From Bradyrhizobiaceae bacterium (GTDB taxonomy: Bacteria > Pseudomonadota > Alphaproteobacteria > Rhizobiales > Xanthobacteraceae), in assembly GCA_947481685.1 (NCBI GenBank), contig CANKHA010000007.1, positions 46,849-110,848 of the forward strand: 64,000 bases of DNA, in the 5' to 3' direction. Below the pieces are notes generated by a model that was not told the DNA's origin, did not search any database, and worked only from the letters and a program-made list of their open reading frames with translations. Below are positions 28,440-37,669 of this stretch, in pieces. Within the stretch, counting starts at the first letter, position 1. Each line of letters opens with the position of its first letter. A program made the translations under genes and the position numbers.

Positions 28440-28837
28440 GGATACACTTCGAAATACAAAATTTTTCCGCCATGCTGGTGGCCGCCGCCTGACTTCTCCT
28501 GCAGCTTTTCAGCCGAGAAGCGGCCCGGAATGCGGGCATTGATCGCCGTCACTGTCGGCTCGCCGGGCTTCACCGCAATCATCATGTCATAGCCATGCAG
28601 ATGCATGCGGATAGGTTGATCCGATGTCCATTTCAATTCGACGGCGTCGCCCTGTTTCACCTTGATCGTCTGCTGATCTTTCGGCAATTGCCCCGCCTTC
28701 AGATCAAGATCGAAGTGGCGTTGCTCGCCCACCGCGACAGCCGGCAAAGCCATGCACATGGCCAGCGCAAGGAGAAGGCGGCGCCACCTGGGCGCCGCCT
28801 TGTTTGTATCAGCGTGCATCGGCGCGACGCGGTTCAT
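28436..28837 (-). CDS. Small secreted cupredoxin-like protein
   Basis: The product is 133 residues from ATG at 28837, or 127 from ATG at 28819, which overlaps the upstream stop in a coupling arrangement. A hydrophobic signal (LLLALAMCMALPAVAVGEQ) precedes a short beta-sandwich: QTIKVKQGDAVELKWTSDQP, MHLHGYDMMIAVKPG and C-terminal HQHGGKILYFEVYP. HLHGYD and the His-rich tail resemble cupredoxin copper sites, but a canonical Cys-His-Met loop is missing. It is second of four linked genes. Metal binding is inferred. Confidence 0.7.
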   Translation of the reverse strand: MNRVAPMHADTNKAAPRWRRLLLALAMCMALPAVAVGEQRHFDLDLKAGQLPKDQQTIKVKQGDAVELKWTSDQPIRMHLHGYDMMIAVKPGEPTVTAINARIPGRFSAEKLQEKSGGGHQHGGKILYFEVYP

Positions 28838-30263
28838 CCGTGACCGAAACGCTTTTCTGATCCGGGTTCCACGCTACCTTGCCCTTGGTGCCCGGCGTGT
28901 ATTTCAGAATCCAGAGGCCGCCACCGGGCTCGTTGGAAGTGAAATAAATCAGGCCGTTGTCGTGCACGAAGACATCGTCCGCGCTGGAGTAATCCAGCCC
29001 GCCGCGGGTGAAGGCCGGCGGCACGAAATGGCCGGCGGCTTTCGGTGCATAGGGATCGGAGATGTCGATCGCCCAGAAGCCGGACTGCTGCCACGCGCTA
29101 AAGACGATATTGCCGCGGATGTGCCGATCGACGTCATGCACGCCGAAGTCACGGCCGGGACGATCCGGCGGGCAATATTTGTTCATCGGCAGGCGGAAGG
29201 TCGAGATCTTGTTGGGATGCTTCTCGTCACGAATGTCGAGAATATGCAGATAGCCCCAGGGGCAGATGCGGTTGATCTCGTCTTCAACAACGAGCAGCTC
29301 CGGATATTCCTTGCCGTCCTTCGGCATCACCATGCCGACGCTATGGGTATTGGCCTCCACCGGAGGCGTCCATTTGATCTGGCTGATGAAGGTCGGCTTC
29401 TTGATGTCGGTGATGTCGAGAATGATCACGCCCTGATCGCGATAGGACAGATAGGCGCGGTTTTTGTAGCTCGTGATGTCGTGCAGCGAGACCAGAATGT
29501 TCGGTAGACCCATGCGGCCGCCGTTGTCATTCTTGATCCAGTTCGCTTCCGGCTTCTCACCGCATTCGAGGCATGTTCCCGGATACCACCAGCGTGAAAG
29601 CTCCTTCGGATTGGCGGCATCGTTGATGTCGACAATCATCAGGATATTGCCGAAATAACCCTTCTTCGTGGTGGCGAGGAAAGCGATCTTGCCGGCGGTC
29701 GGATGGTCCTGTGTCCAGAAACCATGCACGCCTTCGCGGCCGTCACCCGGCTCATCGCTGGCGAAATAGGATTTCTCCACCGGCTTGGTCGGGTCGGTGA
29801 TGTCGAACAGGCGAATCCCGGGCTTGTAGGTGCCTTCTCCCCGCATACTGCGGTCACGGACGCGCAACTGCTCCTGATTGATCGCCAGCGTGTTGCCGAC
29901 AACGTTGATGTACTGGCTGTGCTCGGTCGGCCCGTTGGTAAGATGCGCCACGACCTTGATGTTTTTCGGGTCGCTGACATCGGCGATGGTGCCGCCGTTG
30001 TTCTTGCCGTCCACCGGTGGCGGGTTGCTCGCCATGAAGGCGTATTTGCCATCCGGACTGACGCGGATTTCCGTCGGGCGATCCCAGCCGTCGAGGTCGC
30101 TGTAGCCGACGATCGTGAAATTCTCGATGTCGCCGTAGGTGGGCTGCTTTTCCTTCATCCCGCCCAGGATCGGATACGTCTGTAATTCCTGTGCGACTGA
30201 CAGGCCGGCCCACAGGCCGCCCGCGACAGCCGCTGCAATAAAAGCAGTTTTCTGGATTCTCAT
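28809..30263 (-). CDS. Secreted LVIVD-repeat beta-propeller protein
   Basis: The product is 484 residues with signal peptide MRIQKTAFIAAAVAGGLWAG, cleaved near SVAQ|E. Repeats of the form IADVSDPKNIKVVAHL, IRLFDITDPTKPVEK, LMIVDINDAANPKELSRW, VIILDITDIKKPTFIS, LHILDIRDEKHPNKIS and FWAIDISDPYAPKAAGH are the blades of an LVIVD beta-propeller. Cys pairs occur in CLECG and ICPW ... YCPPDRPG. GGGAGG lies 8 bp before the ATG. It is the first gene of the four-gene set. The function is unknown; a ligand- or electron-relay role in the periplasm is a guess. Confidence 0.88.
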   Translation of the reverse strand: MRIQKTAFIAAAVAGGLWAGLSVAQELQTYPILGGMKEKQPTYGDIENFTIVGYSDLDGWDRPTEIRVSPDGKYAFMASNPPPVDGKNNGGTIADVSDPKNIKVVAHLTNGPTEHSQYINVVGNTLAINQEQLRVRDRSMRGEGTYKPGIRLFDITDPTKPVEKSYFASDEPGDGREGVHGFWTQDHPTAGKIAFLATTKKGYFGNILMIVDINDAANPKELSRWWYPGTCLECGEKPEANWIKNDNGGRMGLPNILVSLHDITSYKNRAYLSYRDQGVIILDITDIKKPTFISQIKWTPPVEANTHSVGMVMPKDGKEYPELLVVEDEINRICPWGYLHILDIRDEKHPNKISTFRLPMNKYCPPDRPGRDFGVHDVDRHIRGNIVFSAWQQSGFWAIDISDPYAPKAAGHFVPPAFTRGGLDYSSADDVFVHDNGLIYFTSNEPGGGLWILKYTPGTKGKVAWNPDQKSVSVTDEPRRADAR

Positions 30264-30334
30264 CGATGTCGCCTCCCATAGTCATTTCCGGTTTGTCCGG
30301 ATTGGGGGCAACGTTACCGCATCGGCCCGGAAAA

Positions 30335-32612
30335 TTAAAATCCCGAAGCCCTAGGTAGAGTCATCGTTTCCGGAGCCAGCGACGGCAGCAACCAGGAGCT
30401 CCACGGCTGCGGCGGCATCAGGCCGGAACTCTTCCAGACTGGCATCAGGAGACCGTCGGCGGTCATGCAGCCGATGAAAGCCGGCTTGTGCAGATGCTGA
30501 TCGGCCGGATCGACACGCACCGTGAACCCACTGGGTGCGAGGATCTCCGATCCGCGCAAGGCATCGCGCACGGCGGTCACCTCGGTTGTGCCGGCGGCTT
30601 CCACCGCGGCGCTCCACAGCTTGAAACCGATCCAGGTCGCTTCCATCGGATCGTTGGTGAAGGCCTCGGGATTTCCCGTGAAACGCCGCCAGCTTTCCAC
30701 GAAGGCAAGGTTCTCCGGATTTTCCAAAGCGGAGAGGTAGCTCCATGCGGCGAAATGGCCTTCGATCGATTGGCGTTTCAGCGCCGACAGCTCAGCTTCG
30801 TTGATCGACAGCGTCATCACCGGCAAGTCCGACCCGCGAATTCCGCGGCGCGACAATTCGCGGAAGAAGGGAACGTTGGAATCGCCGCTAATGGTGGAGA
30901 CAACAGCCGCATTGCCGCCATCGGCAAATTGCTCGATGTGATGCACCGTATCGCGCCAGAATTTCTCGCCGGGCGGCGCATAGATTTCCTCGACCGCATG
31001 GGGAATGCCCTGCGCGGCGAGATAACCCTTGATGACGGCATTGGTGGTGCGGGGATAAACATAGTCGGTGCCGACCAGCACGAAACGCCGGTAGCCGCGT
31101 CCAAGCAGGAAGTCGATGGCCGGGATCGCCTGCTGCTGCGGCGTCGCGCCGGTATAGACGACGTTCGGGGATTGCTCCTCGCCTTCGTACTGGCTGGGAT
31201 AGAATAGCAGGCCGTTTTGCTGCTCCAATACGGGCAATACCTGCTTGCGCGCGGCCGAACTCCAACACCCGAAAATCACCGAGACGTCTTCTTCCACCAG
31301 CATCTGGCGCGCCTGTTCGGCATAAGCATCCGGCCGCGAGCGTGGATCGTGGATCACCGCTTCCACCGGCCGGCCAAGAAGCCCGCCCGCCTTGTTGAGA
31401 TCCTCGATCATCATCACCAGCAACTGCTGTAGGGGACGTTCGCTACTGGTGAGCGTGCCGGAAAGCGAATGCAGGATGCCAACCTTGATGGCGCCGTGAT
31501 CGAGATCGGAGAAGTAACCGCGGATCGATGTCACAAGCGACGTCGAACGCGCGGCGAGATCGTCGGCTGTGCCGAGCACTTCCTCGCTTGCACCGGTGAC
31601 TTCCGACATCGCACTCTTGATCTCGGGAAGCGCCGCACGGACCGCAGCCGCAATGCTGTTGGCGCCTTCGCCGATCTGATCGAGCTCGGCGATCTGGCGC
31701 TCAAGCATGGTGTTGAGGGCGCGGTTGACCGCGCTGGTTTCATCGACGCTGCGCGAAACGGACGAAATCGCCTGTGCCATTTCCTGCGCGGCGTTCTGGA
31801 TGCCAAGCACCTGTGTGCGGATGCCGCCGGTCGCCTGCGCGAGCCGCTTCGATGGTGGCATTGAGCGCCAGCAAAGAGGTCTGCTTGGCGATCGCCTCGA
31901 TCAGCTTGACAACATTGTCGATGTGCTGGGCGGCGTCCGACAGTTCAAGCATCGTCCTGTCGGCATAACGCAACTCACCGAGTGTGCGGTCGGTCGCTGC
32001 GCGTGCAGCCGCAACGTGACGATCCGATTGCGCCACGATGTCGCACATGTCGCGCGCGGATTGCGCGACCGTGGCGGCGTTACCTGCCGCCGTTTCAGCC
32101 GATTGAGCCGCCTGCGAAACCTGAGCAGACATGGCGCTGTTGCGGGTGGCGAATTCTTCGGCGCGCTGGCGGATGCGGTCGCTGGCATTGGTGAAGGCGC
32201 CCGACACATCATTGATCGCGCCCTGGAAGCGTTTGGTGATGAAGCTGCGGCCCGCCTGGCGCAGCTTGGACTCGGCAACATTACGGTCGCGATCGACCGC
32301 CGTGGCCTCAGCCTCAAGCAAGGAAGTCCGCATCGCATCGGCAACGTCGTCGAATTCCCGGATGGCGCCGTCAGTTGGCTGCTGGGGCAGGGTGACGTAA
32401 CGATCGCCGCGGGCGATCCTGGTCAGAACGGCAACAATGGCGGCCAGGCGTTTCTCGACCAGCCAGCCAAACCCCACGGCGCCCAGAAAGGCGATGACAA
32501 GTCCGGCTTTGATGTCGCCGGCGGAGGTCACGGCAGCGCTGATGCCCGCCACGAAAAGCGTGGGCAATGCGATCCAGAGCGCTGGTTTTCTGGCTCGTCC
32601 GTCCATGCCCAT
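30335..32612 (-). pseudogene. Chemoreceptor-like protein fused to UrtA/AmiC-type ligand-binding domain, frameshifted
   Basis: Two frames are needed. The first (32612 down to about 31845) encodes MGMDGRARKPALWIALP, two closely spaced membrane helices, a HAMP-like region and the methyl-accepting coiled coil up to LALNATIEAARAG. The second resumes as LAQATGGIRTQVLGIQNAAQEM and continues through the return helix into a type-I periplasmic-binding domain (KVGILHSLSGTLTSSERPLQQ ... VIFGCWSSAARKQVLPVLEQ ... GTDYVYPRT). The conserved hairpin tip (GFAVVA-type, about 26 residues) is missing and the frame shifts there. With no large periplasmic loop, the binding domain would be cytoplasmic. Confidence 0.85.
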
Positions 32613-32734
32613 GCTGTAAGCGGCTGTTCCTCTTATCTGGATCGCATGGTTATCGTTGCTAAACCCTTTCCAAGGCTTGCTTTTCACCGCACGAATTTTC
32701 AGCAGGCTGGCGAGATTTTGAGCGGGGATATAGC

Positions 32735-32788
32735 TGGTCGCGCAATCTTACGGCGAACCGGTTCCCCCTTCCCCGGATTGCGCTCCAA
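32735..32788 (+). repeat. Dispersed GAACCGG-core intergenic repeat, copy c
   Basis: This copy reads GTCGCGCAATCTTACGGCGA followed by ACCGGTTCCCCCTTCCCCGG, nearly identical to the copy at 2537-2590. It is located between the chemoreceptor remnant and rho. Confidence 0.6.
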
Positions 32789-32790
32789 AC

Positions 32791-32820
32791 AAAAGAGCCG
32801 GGGCATGCCCCGGCTCTTGG
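32791..32820 (-). terminator. rho transcript terminator
   Basis: A perfect stem AAGAGCCGGGGC / GCCCCGGCTCTT is followed, on the minus strand, by TTTGTTTGG. It sits 26 bp beyond the rho stop. The T-tract on the minus strand fits termination of rho. Confidence 0.8.
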
Positions 32821-32845
32821 TAATTCCATCAGTCGTTGGCCCGGG

Positions 32846-34111
32846 TCAGGTGTTCATCGACTCGAAGAATTCCGCGTTGTTCTTGGTGTTGCGGAACTTG
32901 TCGAGCAGGAAGTCGATGGCGTCCATCGTGCCCATCGGATTGAGGATGCGGCGCAGGACATACATCTTCTTGAGCTGCTGCGGATCGGTGAGCAGCTCTT
33001 CCTTGCGGGTGCCGGACCGGGTGATGTCGATCGCCGGGAAGGTCCGCTTGTCGGCCACCTTGCGGTCCAGGATGATTTCCGAGTTACCGGTGCCCTTGAA
33101 CTCTTCGAAGATGACTTCGTCCATGCGGCTGCCGGTATCGATCAGCGCGGTGGCGATGATCGTGAGCGAGCCGCCTTCTTCGATGTTACGCGCTGCGCCG
33201 AAGAAGCGCTTCGGCCGCTGCAGGGCGTTGGCGTCGACACCGCCGGTCAGCACCTTGCCGGAGGACGGCACCACGGTGTTGTAGGCGCGGCCGAGGCGGG
33301 TAATCGAGTCGAGAAGAATCACCACGTCGCGGCCATGCTCGACCAGACGCTTGGCCTTCTCGATCACCATTTCCGCCACCGCAACGTGACGCGATGCCGG
33401 CTCGTCGAAGGTGGAGGAAACCACCTCACCCTTCACCGAGCGCTGCATGTCGGTCACTTCTTCCGGCCGCTCGTCGATGAGCAGCACGATCAGGAAGCAT
33501 TCCGGATGATTGGCGGAAATCGAATGCGCGATGTTCTGCAGCAGCACGGTTTTACCCGTGCGCGGCGGCGAAACGATCAGCGCGCGCTGGCCTTTGCCGA
33601 TCGGCGCGACGATGTCGATCACCCGCGGCGACAGATCCTTGCGCGTCGGATCTTCGATTTCCATCTTCAGCCGCTCGTCAGGATAGAGCGGGGTGAGGTT
33701 GTCGAAGTTGACCTTGTGCCGTGCTTTCTCGGGGTCTTCGAAATTGATCGTATTGACCTTGAGCAGCGCGAAATACCGTTCGCCTTCCTTCGGCGAGCGG
33801 ATGTGTCCGTCGATGGTGTCGCCGGTGCGCAGGCCGAAGCGGCGGATCTGCGAGGGCGAGACGTAAATGTCGTCGGGACCCGGCAGGTAGTTCGCTTCCG
33901 GGGAGCGCAGGAAGCCGAAGCCGTCGGACAACACTTCGACGACACCTTCGCCGATGATGTCGATCTCTTGCGCGGCCATCTGTTTGAGGATCGCGAACAT
34001 CAGCTCCTGCTTGCGCAGTGTGCTGCCGTTTTCGACCTGGTATTCTTCGGCGAAGGCCAGAAGCTCGGAGGGGGATTTAGTTTTGAGGTCTTGGAGTTTC
34101 ATTTCCCGCAT
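32846..34111 (-). CDS. rho: Transcription termination factor Rho
   Basis: This 421-residue hexameric RNA helicase terminates transcription. It has the N-terminal RNA-binding OB domain ([42 protein letters not shown]). The Walker A in [20 protein letters not shown], Walker [19 protein letters not shown] and Q-loop region are all typical, as is the C-terminal [19 protein letters not shown] at 34111 (MREMKLQDL) fits relatives; ATG three codons later is possible. In relatives rho directly neighbours mnmE. Here they are 12.5 kb apart. Confidence 0.98.
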   Translation of the reverse strand: MREMKLQDLKTKSPSELLAFAEEYQVENGSTLRKQELMFAILKQMAAQEIDIIGEGVVEVLSDGFGFLRSPEANYLPGPDDIYVSPSQIRRFGLRTGDTIDGHIRSPKEGERYFALLKVNTINFEDPEKARHKVNFDNLTPLYPDERLKMEIEDPTRKDLSPRVIDIVAPIGKGQRALIVSPPRTGKTVLLQNIAHSISANHPECFLIVLLIDERPEEVTDMQRSVKGEVVSSTFDEPASRHVAVAEMVIEKAKRLVEHGRDVVILLDSITRLGRAYNTVVPSSGKVLTGGVDANALQRPKRFFGAARNIEEGGSLTIIATALIDTGSRMDEVIFEEFKGTGNSEIILDRKVADKRTFPAIDITRSGTRKEELLTDPQQLKKMYVLRRILNPMGTMDAIDFLLDKFRNTKNNAEFFESMNT

Positions 34112-34335
34112 GCGGGGGGAGTCCTTGGGAAGAAATAGACGGCGTGGAGAGAAATTCTGGTGCTCGTCGGGGAAGGAAGATCGCAGGTCTTGGGAGGAGG
34201 GGGCTTAATCGCGCCCCGGACCCGATACACCTCCGGCAAAAACGCTGCGCCGGAACTCTGTGCATCCGCCTACGTTCGGAAGGATAACGCAAAGATACGG
34301 AACGAACGGCCTTTGCGCAAGGGTTTCCGTCGCGC

Positions 34336-34767
34336 CTAGAACGGCTTGAGGACAACGAGGATAACAATCAGTATCAACAGGACTGTCGGTATCTCATTGG
34401 CAAGACGATAGAATTTCTGAGAGTGGGTGTTGCGGTCAGCCTCGAAATCCCGGGCCCAACGGACAAAAAAACCGTGAATGGCTGACATCGCGATCACCAG
34501 GGCGAACTTTGCCTGCATCCAGCCTGCGGTGTGCCAGCCGCCCTGCCAGACCAGCAGGAGGCCAAGCACCCAGGTTACAATCATCGCCGGGTTGATGATC
34601 AGCTTCAGCAGCCGCCATTCCATCACCTTGAAGGTTTCGGACTGCGGCGAACCCACCGGCACCGCGCAGTGATAGACGAACAGCCGCGGCAGATAGAGCA
34701 TACCGGCCATCCACGAGATGACTGCGATGATGTGGAAGGCTTTGAGCCAGAGATACACGTTGCTCAT
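34336..34767 (-). CDS. hemJ: Protoporphyrinogen oxidase HemJ
   Basis: This 143-residue inner-membrane protein has four helices. It begins MSNVYLWLKAFHIIAVISWMAGMLYLPRLFVYH, with the conserved His in AFHIIAVISWMAG, and includes WQGGWHTAGWMQAKFALV and the FRLANEIPT-like FYRLANEIPTVLLI end. HemJ converts protoporphyrinogen IX to protoporphyrin IX. It is directly downstream of hemE (55-bp gap), so both belong to one heme-synthesis transcript. Confidence 0.95.
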   Translation of the reverse strand: MSNVYLWLKAFHIIAVISWMAGMLYLPRLFVYHCAVPVGSPQSETFKVMEWRLLKLIINPAMIVTWVLGLLLVWQGGWHTAGWMQAKFALVIAMSAIHGFFVRWARDFEADRNTHSQKFYRLANEIPTVLLILIVILVVLKPF

Positions 34768-34784
34768 GGGTTTTTCGACCCGCG

Positions 34785-34830
34785 TATGATCTTATCCAAA
34801 AATCGGTTTCCACTTTTCGGGATCAAGCGC
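34785..34830 (-). repeat. Rhizobiales-type intergenic repeat at hemE-hemJ junction
   Basis: The sequence ATCGGTTTCCACTTTTCGGG within CTTATCCAAA ... GATCAAGCGC resembles the CGGTTTCCACTTTTCGGGAT repeats frequent between Hyphomicrobiales genes. It overlaps the last codons of hemE. It is related to, but distinct from, the GAACCGG-core repeat. Confidence 0.45.
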
Positions 34831-35848
34831 GCACCCGCTTCAGCATTTGCTCAACATGGGCGATCGGCGTCTCCGGCAAAATGCCGTGGCCAAGGTTGAA
34901 AATAAAGGGCCGCGCCGCGAAAGCCTCCAGCGTCTCGTCCACGGCACGATCGAGGGCCGCGCCGCCCACCAGCAACGCCAGCGGGTCGATATTGCCTTGT
35001 ACCGCCACGCGGGTCTGGATCTTGTCGCGCGCAAAATTGCGGTCGATCATCCAGTCGAGTCCCACGGCGTTGACCGGAACCTCTTCCGTGTAACGCAGCA
35101 GGTTCGTGCCGGCTCCACGCGGAAAGCCAATGATCTTCGCGTTTGGCACATCACGCCGAACGAGCTCCGCAATTTTTCTGGCAGGCTGTACCGACCAGCG
35201 TTCGAATTCCTCCGGAGCCAAAACACCCGCCCAGGTGTCAAACAACTGCACCGCTTCGGCGCCTGCCTGAAGTTGCCGCACCAGATATGCCGCTGAGGCT
35301 TGCACCAAACGTTCGATTAATGCCGCAAATACATCCGGCTCACGATAGGCGAAGATGCGCGCTGGCGCCTGATCCGGCGTGCCGCGGCCCGCGATCATGT
35401 AGGTCGCGACAGTCCAGGGCGCACCACAAAATCCAAGTAGTGTCACGTTTTCCGGTAGCTCTGCCTTAACCCGGCGAATGGTTTCATAAACCGGCGCGAG
35501 TGCATTCTGATCGACTTCGCTGTGCAGAACGGACAGTCCACCTATCTCCTGCAACGGCGTCAGGCGCGGGCCTTCACCCGCTTCGAAGCCGACCTTCTGT
35601 CCGAGTGCATGCGGAATCACCAGGATGTCTGAAAATAAAATAGCGGCATCGAACTGGAACCGGCGCACCGGTTGCAAGGTTACTTCTGCCGCAAGCTCCG
35701 GATTGAAACAAAGATCGAGGAAGCCACCTGCTTTAGCACGAAGCGCACGATACTCGGGAAGATAACGTCCCGCTTGGCGCATCATCCAAATCGGAGGAAT
35801 GCGTTGAACGTCACCATCGAGAACATTGAGAACAGGTTTTATCACCAC
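34823..35848 (-). CDS. hemE: Uroporphyrinogen decarboxylase
   Basis: This 341-residue enzyme decarboxylates uroporphyrinogen III to coproporphyrinogen III. The signature [20 protein letters not shown] is near residues 18-37. [19 protein letters not shown] and [28 protein letters not shown] follow. The start is GTG at 35848. The gene borders the proposed replication origin, as hemE does in Caulobacter and Rickettsia, so its promoter would lie within oriC. Confidence 0.97.
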   Translation of the reverse strand: MVIKPVLNVLDGDVQRIPPIWMMRQAGRYLPEYRALRAKAGGFLDLCFNPELAAEVTLQPVRRFQFDAAILFSDILVIPHALGQKVGFEAGEGPRLTPLQEIGGLSVLHSEVDQNALAPVYETIRRVKAELPENVTLLGFCGAPWTVATYMIAGRGTPDQAPARIFAYREPDVFAALIERLVQASAAYLVRQLQAGAEAVQLFDTWAGVLAPEEFERWSVQPARKIAELVRRDVPNAKIIGFPRGAGTNLLRYTEEVPVNAVGLDWMIDRNFARDKIQTRVAVQGNIDPLALLVGGAALDRAVDETLEAFAARPFIFNLGHGILPETPIAHVEQMLKRVRA

Positions 35849-36218
35849 TGACTCGCTGACTGACTGCTTCCACCAATAGAATCTAGAATCTTGGGTTTGT
35901 TGTAGTTAAGCGGGGGATTGGACTCATAAGTTTATCTCCACGCCTCGCTGGAGGCATTTCAGTTATCCTCACTCTTCGACAGTAAGAGTCGGTTGATAAT
36001 GTGTGGCTGAAACATCAAGGAATTCAGTCTCTCAGTCGTTCGAAATGTAAGGTCTGGAATTTCTATCCACATATCACCATTACCAGCTACACCCGTTTTA
36101 ATCTTTCCCTGCCGGGCAGCGATGTGGACATTAATGGCGGGGTTGTCGGTCCCGCCTTGCGTCGGCCCTTCAGGCGTGGCCTCCTCCCATTCTGTCCACA
36201 GGGTTGCGGTCACTTTTC
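35849..36218. other. Proposed chromosomal replication origin (oriC) between hemE and PPSR gene
   Basis: This gene-free interval is flanked by divergent hemE and the RP001/PPSR-type gene, the pair that borders oriC in Caulobacter and Rickettsia. DnaA-box-like 9-mers are CTATCCACA (36063-36071), TTATCCTCA (35963-35971), CTGTCCACA (36192-36200), ATGTCCACA on the minus strand (36123-36131) and the weaker TTATCTCCA (35932-35940). AT-richness is locally higher than the neighbouring coding DNA. A minus-strand open frame of 84 codons here looks non-coding. Confidence 0.65.
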
Positions 36219-37058
36219 ATGACGCAGAAGACCGGTAGTTATTTTCATCTGCACCTGATTTCCGACTCAACCGGTGAGACGCTCATCACCGTCGCACGGG
36301 CTGCAACCGCACAATATTCCAAGGTGTTGCCGGTCGAGCACATCTATCCCCTGATCCGCACCCAAAAGCAGCTCGATCGCGTACTGGCCGAGCTCGAGGA
36401 GTCTCCCGGCATCGTGCTCTATACCTTGCTCGAAGACGATCTCGTGGAACGGCTGGAGCAGAAATGCCGCGACCTGAGCCTGCCCTCCATGTCCGTTCTG
36501 GGACCGGTGCTGCAATTGCTGAAATCCTACCTCGGCTCTGAAACCACCCACCGGGTCGGTGCTCAGCACACACTGAATGCGGAATACTTCAAGCGCATCG
36601 ATGCGCTGAACTACACCATGTTTCATGACGATGGGCAGCATCCGGAGGGTCTCGATGAGGCCGATGTGGTGCTGTTGGGTGTATCGCGGACATCCAAGAC
36701 GCCGACGTCGATCTATCTCGCGAACCGCGGAATCAAAACCGGAAACGTCCCGCTGGTGCCCAACGTGCCTTATCCGCCGCAGGTCGATACGCTCAGCAAG
36801 CCGCTGGTTGTCGGATTGATCGCCAGCCCCGAGCGTATCGTGCAGATCCGGCAGAACCGGCTGCTCGGATTAAACGCGCATAACGACGAGGATCAGTATA
36901 TCGATCGCGAGGCGGTAGCGGCGGAGCTCGCGTTCTCCAAAAAGCTCTGCGCCAGGAACAACTGGCCTGTGATCGATGTCAGCCGCCGTTCGATCGAAGA
37001 AACCGCTGCGGCCGTGATGAATCTCCTGTCCGAGCGCCGGCGTCTGCCGGTGGAATGA
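36219..37058 (+). CDS. Pyruvate,phosphate dikinase / PEP synthase regulatory protein
   Basis: This 279-residue DUF299 bifunctional kinase/phosphorylase controls PPDK or PEP synthase. It begins [21 protein letters not shown], with [23 protein letters not shown] (P-loop-like G-V-S-R-T-S-K-T) and [42 protein letters not shown] at 36219 ([10 protein letters not shown]) is chosen. It is the homologue of RP001, the gene next to the Rickettsia origin. maf follows with a 1-bp gap. Confidence 0.95.
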   Translation: MTQKTGSYFHLHLISDSTGETLITVARAATAQYSKVLPVEHIYPLIRTQKQLDRVLAELEESPGIVLYTLLEDDLVERLEQKCRDLSLPSMSVLGPVLQLLKSYLGSETTHRVGAQHTLNAEYFKRIDALNYTMFHDDGQHPEGLDEADVVLLGVSRTSKTPTSIYLANRGIKTGNVPLVPNVPYPPQVDTLSKPLVVGLIASPERIVQIRQNRLLGLNAHNDEDQYIDREAVAAELAFSKKLCARNNWPVIDVSRRSIEETAAAVMNLLSERRRLPVE

Positions 37059-37059
37059 T

Positions 37060-37668
37060 ATGGCTCTCTGGATTGCCGGCGACCCCCTCCTTCTCGCTTC
37101 CAAGAGCACGGCGCGCCTTGCGCTGCTGGCGGCGGCGGGCATTGCTGTTGAAGTTCTGCCCGCCGATATCGACGAACGCGGCATTGAAGCAAAGGCGTCC
37201 AAGCAGGATGCCGGTGCCGTCGCCGCATTGCTGGCGCAAGAAAAGGCGCGTGCGGTTGCCGTGCAGCGTCGCGGCCGCATGGTACTCGGCGCCGACCAGA
37301 CATTGGTGCTCGGCACGCGGCGCTTTTCAAAGCCGGCCGATCGCGCCGCCACGGCGGAGCAGTTGCGTGCGCTTCGTGGTGGCACCCATGCTTTGCATTC
37401 GGCTGTGACAGTCATGCGCGATGGCGATGTTTTGTTTGAGTATGCCGATGCCGCGCACCTGACCATGCGGGCCTTCTCCGATAAATTTCTCGAGGAATAT
37501 CTCGACGCGGCCGGCGACTTAGCAACCACTAGCGTCGGCGGCTATCGCCTGGAAGGGCCGGGGATCCAGTTGTTCGACCGGATCGAGGGCGATTACTTCA
37601 CTATTCTGGGGTTGCCGCTGTTACCGCTGCTACAATTCCTGCGGCGCGAACGCTGCCTGGTGGGCTGA
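37060..37668 (+). CDS. maf: Maf-family nucleotide pyrophosphatase
   Basis: This 202-residue Maf/HAM1-like protein hydrolyses modified or non-canonical nucleoside triphosphates. The N-terminal LLLASKSTARLALLAAAGI replaces the usual SASPRR signature. The catalytic Asp is in LGADQTLVLG. GGTHALHSAVTV and SVGGYRLEGPGIQLFDRIEGDYFTILGLPLLPLL complete the fold. The precise substrate (UTP/dTTP or m7GTP type) cannot be settled by eye. It is tightly packed between the PPSR gene and coaE. aroE, often found between maf and coaE in relatives, is not present. Confidence 0.92.
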   Translation: MALWIAGDPLLLASKSTARLALLAAAGIAVEVLPADIDERGIEAKASKQDAGAVAALLAQEKARAVAVQRRGRMVLGADQTLVLGTRRFSKPADRAATAEQLRALRGGTHALHSAVTVMRDGDVLFEYADAAHLTMRAFSDKFLEEYLDAAGDLATTSVGGYRLEGPGIQLFDRIEGDYFTILGLPLLPLLQFLRRERCLVG

Positions 37669-37669
37669 C

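Noticed and set aside
36001..36140. CtrA-type TTAA-N7-TTAA sites in the proposed origin
   Set aside because: Only half-sites such as GTTAAG and CATTAATGG were found. No full consensus is present.
35959..36213. 84-codon minus-strand open frame in the hemE-PPSR gap
   Set aside because: It has no recognisable motif and spans the DnaA-box-like sites. It is better explained as origin DNA.
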